From an uncultured Bacilli bacterium (lineage in GTDB: Bacteria > Bacillota_I > Bacilli_A > RF39 > UBA660), in NCBI GenBank assembly GCA_934120715.1, contig CAKOUW010000005.1, positions 32,164 through 96,163 on the forward strand: a stretch of DNA of 64,000 bases, written 5' to 3'. Shown here piece by piece: positions 8,919-16,215 of this stretch. The notes beneath the pieces are model-generated. The model was not told the DNA's origin. It did not search any database and worked only from the letters and a program-made list of their open reading frames with translations. The position numbers and the translations under genes are program-made. Positions within the stretch are counted from its first letter, which is position 1. The number at the start of each line of letters is the position of its first letter.

Positions 8919-8979
8919 TCTTATCAACCTCCTTTCCAAAATAGAATAGAGGTGACACTCATATAAATGTTCCGACTGA

Positions 8980-9008
8980 ATTATACTGACATAAAAAACA
9001 AAAATCAA
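8980..9008 (-). promoter_or_regulatory. Promoter of the toxin mRNA
   Basis: Minus strand TTGATT (9008-9003), a 17-base spacer and TATAAT (8985-8980). The expected start point, about 7 bases on, falls at 8973, exactly the first base of the inverted repeat. Confidence 0.75.
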
Positions 9009-9011
9009 ATC

Positions 9012-9060
9012 AGCAAAAATAAAGATTCACACAAATCAATGTATGAATCTATTTTTTTTT
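9012..9060 (-). terminator. Bidirectional terminator after the PASTA gene
   Basis: AGATTCA (9023-9029) pairs with TGAATCT (9044-9050). T-rich runs flank both sides, so it can end the PASTA transcript on the minus strand and any plus-strand transcript from the left. Confidence 0.65.
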
Positions 9061-9104
9061 TAGTTATAAAAGTTAATTTTATCAGTAATTTTATTAAAAT
9101 ATTA

Positions 9105-10973
9105 TTATTTAACTATAATTAAATTAATTGGATTACATGTTGATAAAGTCTTATCATCATAACTACTGGCATTACATACTGATCCAGAAACAGAATCACC
9201 ATTACTACAACTATCAACAAAAGTCGCTGTAATTGTAAATTGCGGATAAGCTTGTTTTGTAGCACTTAATACTTGTGCACCTGTATTTCCTTGTTGGATA
9301 AAGAAAAGTACATTATCACATGTAGGAGCAGAAGGTTTATTATTATTGTTATTGTTATTGTTGCCATTATTATTAGAATTACTATTTGAACCAGAAGGGG
9401 CTTTTCCATTACTTAAAGTAACTGTAACAGTTGTACCATTAGAAACCTCAGATCCAGCACTAATTGATTGACTAATAGCTTTTCCTTTTTCAACATCATT
9501 ACTGTATTTATAAACAAAACTATAGCCAAGACCTGCAGCCTTAAGTTTACTAATAGCTTCACTTTTTGTTAAACCTTTTACATTAGGAACAGAAACTTTC
9601 TTACCATCAGAGATAGTTACAATTATAGTATCTCCATTTTTAATAGTGTCTCCTTTATTATAGGAATACTTAATAACTTCACCAATGGCCACATCATCAC
9701 TAAATTCATGACGTTCTTCATAGTTAATATTATATTTAGATGCCCAATCTCTAAATTCATTCAAATTTTTAAAGTCCCCCATTTTTAATTTTCCTTTAGA
9801 AAGAGTAATAGTGATAACATCTCCCTCTTCAACAACATCCCCCCTATTGTGACTAGCAGAAATAACTTTATTTTCTTCAACTGCCTCATCATATGAATCT
9901 TTAAATTCAATCTTTAATTTGTTTTTGATAATCCAATCAGTTATATCAGTAACATTCATCTTTTTAAAATCTGGTACTACAATCTTTTTTCCTTTACTAA
10001 TAACAATTTTAACCGTTGTAATATCATCACCAGATATTTTAACCATTGTACCAGGCTTAGCATCCTGACTAATTACATTACCACGTTTAATTTTGTCTGA
10101 GAAATCATAGCTGATTTCATACTTTATACCATACTTTTTCAAATAAAATAAAGCTTCAGTCTTACTCTTATTAGTTAAATCGCTTATTTTAACTTCACTA
10201 TAACCACGTTCTTCACCATATGAGAAGACAAATTTTATTTCCTCATTTCTTCTAACATTTCCGGACTTGCTTTGTTCAATAAGGGTATTTTCCTTTGAAT
10301 CAGATTGTACAAATTCAACTATAACATTAGTTAAATAATTGTTTTTAATGAATTCCAAAACATCTTCACTTTCATACCCAATCATATTAGGAATAACAAT
10401 TTCTTTATCCGGATTAGGTCCTTCACTGACTAGGACACTAACTTCCTTAATATTTTTTAGACTACGACCAGCTTTAATATTTTGATAAATAATATGATAT
10501 TCGTCAACTATATCACTATATTCATAATCCTGCTTTAGCGTAATTTTATTATTAGTAGACCATTCTATAGCCTTAGTTAAACTCTTACCAACTAAATCAT
10601 CCATAGTTTTAATATAAGATAAATTAATAAATCCATAAGAAGTACCAATTTCAAATACTAAATATGATATAAAAACAAAAATCATAAATAATTTAGTTTT
10701 CTTTTTATAAAACAAATTACCACTAATACTACCAGCTAAAAGAAGACTAAAGAGTAAAATTAACAATCCGCCAATTACCTCTTTTAAACCATTAAATTTA
10801 TATAAAGATAATATAAAATACAAAATACTAAATATAATCATAATAATTAATAAAATAATCCCCAAATAGCTTTTCTTCTTTCCTAAGCTATTCGTATTTT
10901 TATTATCTTCTATATTATTTTCAATTTTCCTAGAAACATCTTTATTCTTATTAGAAACTGTCTTTTTGCTCAA
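9105..10973 (-). CDS. Membrane protein with six PASTA domains, no kinase
   Basis: About 622 residues. I choose TTG 10973 because GAGGTG ends seven bases before it; the GTG at 10982 lies inside that ribosome site. A basic, Asn/Lys-rich cytoplasmic stretch precedes three hydrophobic segments (about residues 37-60, 65-87 and 93-112). Six tandem PASTA-like domains of ~65 residues follow, several with the (V)PN/VPD start and a (V)TLSNG/ISKGK-type end. An Asn/Ser-rich linker leads to a C-terminal domain with five Cys residues. PASTA domains bind muropeptides or beta-lactams and usually sit on Ser/Thr kinases or penicillin-binding proteins; neither catalytic domain is present. It is probably a wall sensor or scaffold. 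The gene appears monocistronic. Confidence 0.85.
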   Translation of the reverse strand: MSKKTVSNKNKDVSRKIENNIEDNKNTNSLGKKKSYLGIILLIIMIIFSILYFILSLYKFNGLKEVIGGLLILLFSLLLAGSISGNLFYKKKTKLFMIFVFISYLVFEIGTSYGFINLSYIKTMDDLVGKSLTKAIEWSTNNKITLKQDYEYSDIVDEYHIIYQNIKAGRSLKNIKEVSVLVSEGPNPDKEIVIPNMIGYESEDVLEFIKNNYLTNVIVEFVQSDSKENTLIEQSKSGNVRRNEEIKFVFSYGEERGYSEVKISDLTNKSKTEALFYLKKYGIKYEISYDFSDKIKRGNVISQDAKPGTMVKISGDDITTVKIVISKGKKIVVPDFKKMNVTDITDWIIKNKLKIEFKDSYDEAVEENKVISASHNRGDVVEEGDVITITLSKGKLKMGDFKNLNEFRDWASKYNINYEERHEFSDDVAIGEVIKYSYNKGDTIKNGDTIIVTISDGKKVSVPNVKGLTKSEAISKLKAAGLGYSFVYKYSNDVEKGKAISQSISAGSEVSNGTTVTVTLSNGKAPSGSNSNSNNNGNNNNNNNNKPSAPTCDNVLFFIQQGNTGAQVLSATKQAYPQFTITATFVDSCSNGDSVSGSVCNASSYDDKTLSTCNPINLIIVK

Positions 10974-11136
10974 AAAAATCACCTCTATTATATATAAATT
11001 ATATAATAAATAATGAAAAATAAAAACACTTACTCTAAAAAAAGATGTAAAAGAATGTCTAAAAATATTAATTTAAAGAGTAACATATTTAAATTTTGAA
11101 ACAATATGTTATAACAGAAACGAAAGGTAGGAGTTT

Positions 11137-11660
11137 ACGGAGACAAAGAAAAATAATAATATTCATGTAACAATAGAAGTAATTTTACTAGCAATAATAC
11201 AGTATATATTGCATATTCAAAAGGCATTATATCAAATAAAGAAAAGCCAGAGGATAAGAATAATAAACAACCAGAAGAAGAAAAAGTAAAGAAAGAAGAA
11301 ACAGAAGAAGAAGTAAAAATCCCAACTGACATGGAAAAAGTAAATAAAGAGTTGAATAGTTACTTAAGCAAATACTTAAAATATAGATCTAATGATGATT
11401 ATTTTAATAAAAACATGTTAATAGATGCATCTAATAAATTTGCTTTAATTAACTTTATACTTGAGGAAAGAGGAATGCAAAAAGAAACTAATTATGCTGC
11501 CTCAGGAGTAGGACGCCAAGACTTTTCATATATTAGTATAGATACATATAAGGCTAAGTATAAGGAAATCTATGGAAGCCTTGATGATTTTGAGGAAGAA
11601 ATGAAAAATGCATCACCATCAGTAATTAATACGCCAATAACACTGAACAAAATTATTTAA
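11137..11660 (+). pseudogene. Broken gene for a membrane-anchored surface protein
   Basis: Bases 11331-11660 alone give a 109-residue frame, but the gene clearly began further left. In the same frame, from 11160, comes NNTVYIAYSKGI followed by a Lys/Glu/Pro linker. In another frame, from 11137, comes ETKKNNN then the hydrophobic segment VTIEVILLAII. Joined by one missing base near 11190-11200, they make a normal anchor plus linker plus extracellular domain. The expected start codon reads ACG instead of ATG, behind AGGTAGGAG. So I see a start-codon change plus a -1 frameshift. The C-terminal end also looks short. A translated 109-residue remnant from 11331 has no good ribosome site. I do not recognise the domain. 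Confidence 0.55.
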
Positions 11661-11700
11661 TTAGTTTAGTATTATCATAAAAAATATACCAACGTATTCA

Positions 11701-11735
11701 AATAGTCACTGATTATTATGCAGTGACTATTTTTA
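11701..11735 (+). terminator. Strong terminator after the broken surface gene
   Basis: AATAGTCACTG and CAGTGACTATT form an 11-bp perfect stem followed by TTTT. Confidence 0.85.
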
Positions 11736-11818
11736 ATAGCAATAAAATAATCAATTTGTAGACTTTAATCGACCTATTTGATACAATATAATTATAAATT
11801 ACATAAGTAGGGATGAAA

Positions 11819-14128
11819 ATGACCAAATCAATAAAACAAAATTTTAATAAAATATTATCTGTCTTTATACTAATTCAACCAGTCATAGATTTGATAACAG
11901 GAATACTAATTCATAATAAAATTAATTTAACTATAGGAATTATAATAAGAAGTATATTCCTAATGTTTATTGTATATATTTGCGTCTTTATATATAAGAA
12001 AAAGAAATTATTGGTTTCATATCTAATAATCCTTATTTATTCACTACTATATATAATAGGAATTTTAGTATTTAAGGATAATCCATCCTTATTTAAAGAA
12101 ATACAAGGCCTATTTAGAACCATGTATTTTCCTACTCTTTTAATATCTTTATATAGTATAAAAGATGAATTAAATATAAGTAAATCAGTATTATTTTCTA
12201 GTTTAACATTATATCTAGCATTTATAATAGTTCCAACACTGCTAAATATGGGCTTTAAAAGCTATGCTATTACTAAAAGCGGAACACTAGGATTTTTTAA
12301 TTCTGCTAATGAAATAAGTGGAATTATTTCTATATTAACCCCAATAATATTTATAATATTTAAAGAGTCAAAAAATATTTTACTAAAGATAATATTTATT
12401 ATAGTTTACTTTATAGTAATACTAACAATAGGCACTAAAACACCATTATTATCTTTATTTGTAACAATATTTTGGTTGTATATATGGCTATTATTTAAAT
12501 ATTTTAAAGAAAAAAAATATAAGTTAATTGGGTTATCCTTACTAGTCATAATAGTAGGTTTATTATCACTAGTAAGGATAATACCAAAAACTAATTTTTA
12601 CAAAAATATTAAAACGCACATAAATTATTTAAAAATAAAGGACGTTGAAGATGTAATAGAAAATCCCATAGTATTTGATCATTTTATCTTTAGTGAAAGA
12701 TTAACATTTTTAGGAAATAAAAAAGACATATATGATAATTCATCTTTCTACCAAAAATTGTTTGGTATTGGATATCTTGAAAACGCCAAAGAAACTAAAT
12801 TAATTGAAATAGATTATTATGATATCTATTATAGTCATGGACTAATAGGCTTTGTTGTGTTCTTTAGCATATACATATATGTATTAATAGATTTAATAAA
12901 AGGCAAGCATACAATAGACTTCAATAGATGTATGATAAGTATTAGCCTATTTTTAGTAATAATCCTATCCATGTTTTCGGGTCATATTATAACAGCACCA
13001 GCTGTCAGTATTTTTGTCGCAATCTTAATTATATATTTAAAGGAAAAAAATAAAAAAGAATTATTATTTACAGCCGTTAATCTAGAAATAGGTGGTATAG
13101 AAACATCACTGATAAATCTGGCTAATAGAATAGATAAGAATAAATATAATGTAACTATTATATTAGAAGAGAAAAAAGGTGTTCTTTTAAATAGATTAAA
13201 TAAGAATATAAAAGTATTAGAAGTTAAAGTATCTAATAATAAAAATATAATAATAAGAAAAACAGTAAATACATTGAGAAGATTAGTGTTCACAGTATTT
13301 AATTATCATAATTATGACTTTAGCTGTTGCTACGCAACATATGGACTAAGTGGTAATAAACTAAGCAAAATAGCTTCAAGCAACAATAGCATCTATATAC
13401 ATAGCGACTATAAATATGTATATAAAAATATAAATGATTTCCATACTTTCTTTGATAAAAGAAACATTAAAGATTTTAAACACATCATTTTTGTATCAAA
13501 AGAATCTCAAAATAGTTTTTTAACTGAATATCCAAATTTGAAGAATAAGACATTAGTATTAAATAATTTTATAGATATAAACTCTATAAAAGAAAAAGCG
13601 CATCAAAAAATAGCTGAAAGAAATAATAAAAATAAGAAATTATTTGTTTTCATTGGTAGATTAGATGATTCATCTAAAAAATTAACCAGAGCTTTAAATA
13701 TAGTAAAGAAATTAGAAAATATAGAACTATTAGTAGTAGGGGATGGACCAGATAGAAAGAAATATGAAAAGTATGTAAAGGAAAATGAAATATCATTAAG
13801 AGTGAAATTTATTGGACAAAAGCCAAACCCTTATCCATATATGAATATAGCTGATTATATAATTTTAACATCAGACTATGAAGGTTTCCCAGTCGTTTAT
13901 TTAGAAGCAATAGTACTAAATAAGAAAATTATAACAACGGTTCCAACAAGTGATGATCTAATTGATATTAAAGATTATGCAACTATCATTTCCAAAGATG
14001 AAAAGAAGATGGTAGAAGAAGTAAAAGAGACACTTAAAAAAACTACAAAGACAAAAGAAATAGATTTAGAGCAAGTACAAAAAGAAAGAATGAAAAGCTT
14101 TGAAGCTTTATTTGATGGGGTGATTTAA
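11819..14128 (+). CDS. O-antigen ligase/polymerase-like membrane protein fused to GT4 glycosyltransferase
   Basis: Start ATG 11819 is spaced correctly from GTAGGG; ATG 11813 is too close. The product is ~769 residues. The first ~400 form about ten or eleven membrane helices with a large extracellular loop (~255-345), the layout of Wzy/WaaL O-antigen polymerase-ligases. Residues ~405-769 are a GT4-type glycosyltransferase: NLEIGGIETSLINLA is the N-terminal glycine loop, FVFIGRLDDSSKK and VVGDGPDRKKYEK are typical, and SDYEGFPVVYLEA holds the EGFP...E nucleotide-sugar motif. The fusion would couple sugar addition in the cytoplasm with polymer handling outside. It begins the glycan cluster and overlaps the next gene by one base (TAATG). 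Confidence 0.8.
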   Translation: MTKSIKQNFNKILSVFILIQPVIDLITGILIHNKINLTIGIIIRSIFLMFIVYICVFIYKKKKLLVSYLIILIYSLLYIIGILVFKDNPSLFKEIQGLFRTMYFPTLLISLYSIKDELNISKSVLFSSLTLYLAFIIVPTLLNMGFKSYAITKSGTLGFFNSANEISGIISILTPIIFIIFKESKNILLKIIFIIVYFIVILTIGTKTPLLSLFVTIFWLYIWLLFKYFKEKKYKLIGLSLLVIIVGLLSLVRIIPKTNFYKNIKTHINYLKIKDVEDVIENPIVFDHFIFSERLTFLGNKKDIYDNSSFYQKLFGIGYLENAKETKLIEIDYYDIYYSHGLIGFVVFFSIYIYVLIDLIKGKHTIDFNRCMISISLFLVIILSMFSGHIITAPAVSIFVAILIIYLKEKNKKELLFTAVNLEIGGIETSLINLANRIDKNKYNVTIILEEKKGVLLNRLNKNIKVLEVKVSNNKNIIIRKTVNTLRRLVFTVFNYHNYDFSCCYATYGLSGNKLSKIASSNNSIYIHSDYKYVYKNINDFHTFFDKRNIKDFKHIIFVSKESQNSFLTEYPNLKNKTLVLNNFIDINSIKEKAHQKIAERNNKNKKLFVFIGRLDDSSKKLTRALNIVKKLENIELLVVGDGPDRKKYEKYVKENEISLRVKFIGQKPNPYPYMNIADYIILTSDYEGFPVVYLEAIVLNKKIITTVPTSDDLIDIKDYATIISKDEKKMVEEVKETLKKTTKTKEIDLEQVQKERMKSFEALFDGVI

Positions 14129-15048
14129 TGCCAAAGTTTAGTATAATAATACCAGTATATAATGTTGAAAAGTATTTAAAAAAATGTCTAGAAAGTGTTT
14201 ACAACCAAACCTATAAAAATTATGAGGTAATAGTTGTTAATGATGGAACCAAAGATAATAGTATGGATATTGTAAAGAATTATCCTGCTAAAGTAATTAA
14301 TCAAAAAAATCAAGGTTTAAGTGTTGCGAGAAATAATGGAGTAGAAAAAGCAAGCGGAGAATATATCCTATTTTTAGATAGTGATGACTATATAGAAAAA
14401 GGATTATTAAAAGAAATAAACAAATCATTAAATAATAATCCTGATATTGTAAGATTTCAAATAAAGGAAGTATTTGAAGACGGAAAGAAAACTGAGTACA
14501 ATGAAAAGCCATTCACCGATAAAACTGGTCAAGAAGCATTCCAATTAATTACAAAATATCACTTTGTAGAGAATTCCTGGTGTTATGCCATAAGAAGAGA
14601 ATATTATTTAAAAAACAATTTTAAGTTTAAAGAAAATACTTTCCATGAGGATTTTGGATTATTACCACTTGTTATTATAAAAGCAAAAAAAGTCAATAGT
14701 ATCAACTATATTGGTTATAATTATTTACAAAGACAAGGTAGTATCATGAGTAATAAAGAATATACAAAAACCAAAAAGAAAGTAGCGGATATGTATGATC
14801 ATTATTGTTACTTATTAAATGAAGCAAAAAAATTAAGCTTTGACACATCTACATTTAGAAGTTTTATAGCTAATAGTTTAATTTTAAAAATAACAGAATT
14901 AAATGATGAAGATTATAAAATATACTTAAAAAAATTAAAGAATGATAAAGTATTTGATAATATCCTAACTGATACATTCCAAAGAAAGATAAAGAAAATT
15001 TTATTGAAATGTAGCCCTAAAAAATATTATAAATTTATAAAAAGGTAG
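14128..15048 (+). CDS. Family 2 glycosyltransferase
   Basis: A 306-residue GT-A (GT2) enzyme that transfers a sugar from a nucleotide donor in the cytoplasm. FSIIIPVYNVEKYLKKCLES is the N-terminal nucleotide-binding strand, VVNDGTKDNS the first Asp motif and LFLDSDDYIE the DxD metal site. NTFHEDFGLLPLV contains the ED catalytic base region. The start codon overlaps the stop of the upstream fusion gene, and the ribosome site GATGGGGTG lies inside that gene, so translation is probably coupled. The sugar and acceptor are unknown. Confidence 0.9.
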   Translation: MPKFSIIIPVYNVEKYLKKCLESVYNQTYKNYEVIVVNDGTKDNSMDIVKNYPAKVINQKNQGLSVARNNGVEKASGEYILFLDSDDYIEKGLLKEINKSLNNNPDIVRFQIKEVFEDGKKTEYNEKPFTDKTGQEAFQLITKYHFVENSWCYAIRREYYLKNNFKFKENTFHEDFGLLPLVIIKAKKVNSINYIGYNYLQRQGSIMSNKEYTKTKKKVADMYDHYCYLLNEAKKLSFDTSTFRSFIANSLILKITELNDEDYKIYLKKLKNDKVFDNILTDTFQRKIKKILLKCSPKKYYKFIKR

Positions 15049-15055
15049 TGATTAA

Positions 15056-16015
15056 ATGGTAGATATAAGTGTAATTGTTCCCATCTATAACGCAGAAAAA
15101 TACTTAAAAAAATGTATTGACTCACTTATTAGTCAAACAAAAAAAGAAATAGAGTTTATTTTAGTAAATGATGGTTCAACTGACAGTAGTGAAAGTATTA
15201 TCAAAAATTATAGTGATAAGAGAATTAAATATTTTAAAAATAAAAATCAAGGAATAGGAAAGACCAGAAATTTTGGCATAGAAAAATCTACAGGAAAATA
15301 TATAATGTTTTTAGATAGTGATGACTACCTAGATAAAAATGCCTGTAAATATCTCTTTGATAAAATAGAAAAAGAAAAATTAGACATTGTAGTATGTGAC
15401 TTTTATAAAGATATAGATGGAAAAATAGAAAGGGTGCAAGTACAAAGCTTTAAAAATTCATCACTAGAAGAAAACAACGAACTATTATTAAATATAAACC
15501 TAGCTCCTTGGAATAAAATCTATAGAAGTGAATTAATAAAGAAAAATAATATAAAATTTGTTGAAAATCTAAAGTATGAAGATGCGCCATTTGTAGCAGA
15601 GTGCTTATTAAAGGCAGAGAAAATAGGTAAAATAGATAAATGCCTAAATTATTACGTTATTCATAAAAACAGTGAAACAACAACCAGAGATAAAAAAATG
15701 TTTGATATCATAAAAATCGTTGATATAATTAGAAACAAATATAAGGATACCCAATATATGGATACAGTAAATATATTGACGATTAAAATACTTGTAAACT
15801 ACACTATTCAGCAAAGAGAAAACAAGAACGAGGAAGAAAGAAATGAATTTATAAACAAGGTATTTGATTATTTGAAGAAAAACATTCCGGACTATAAAAA
15901 AAATATTTACTTTAAAAATAGAGCTATTTTAAAAAGAATAATAGAAAAAAGTCAAACATTAACAAAGAAGTATTGTTATATCTATTCTAAAATTAATCAA
16001 CATTTTAGACATTAA
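15056..16015 (+). CDS. Family 2 glycosyltransferase
   Basis: A 319-residue GT2 enzyme, a paralogue of its upstream neighbour seven bases away. The same motifs appear: ISVIVPIYNAEKYLKKC, VNDGSTDSSE, MFLDSDDYLD (DxD) and NLKYEDAPFVAE for the catalytic-base region. The C-terminal ~100 residues are Lys/Asn rich and helical, possibly for membrane association. Together the two GT2 genes and the Wzy-GT4 fusion form one transcription unit. About 200 bases without a gene follow (16016-16215), in which I see nothing definite. Confidence 0.9.
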   Translation: MVDISVIVPIYNAEKYLKKCIDSLISQTKKEIEFILVNDGSTDSSESIIKNYSDKRIKYFKNKNQGIGKTRNFGIEKSTGKYIMFLDSDDYLDKNACKYLFDKIEKEKLDIVVCDFYKDIDGKIERVQVQSFKNSSLEENNELLLNINLAPWNKIYRSELIKKNNIKFVENLKYEDAPFVAECLLKAEKIGKIDKCLNYYVIHKNSETTTRDKKMFDIIKIVDIIRNKYKDTQYMDTVNILTIKILVNYTIQQRENKNEEERNEFINKVFDYLKKNIPDYKKNIYFKNRAILKRIIEKSQTLTKKYCYIYSKINQHFRH

Positions 16016-16215
16016 TAGTTATATATTTTTCTTTATCATTTTATATAAAATTAATTATTATAGTAAAAAAACATATAAACATCAACCACAGAATACAAAT
16101 AGCAAGATAAAATATAGTTGATTTTGATTTCAAAATAATCAGACCTTAAAATCCTGTTAATCTTATGCAAAAAGTTATAGGCATAACAAAATTGGAAAGT
16201 ACTTTGGGAGGAAAT

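Larger units (their letters stand above)
8758..8973. repeat. Inverted repeat bracketing the toxin locus
   Basis: The left copy is 8758-8790 (plus strand) and the right copy is 8949-8973 (minus strand). Both read GGAACATTTAT...ATGAxTGTCACCTC; apart from a 6-base insertion in the left copy, 24 of 25 positions agree. The right copy begins at the predicted transcription start of the toxin mRNA and the left copy forms its terminator. The mRNA ends are therefore mutually complementary. Confidence 0.85.

Noticed and set aside
8826..9008. A 60-residue minus-strand reading of the small hydrophobic frame
   Set aside because: Its first half would be translated through the promoter and ribosome site; the 30-residue frame from 8918 has the proper ribosome site.
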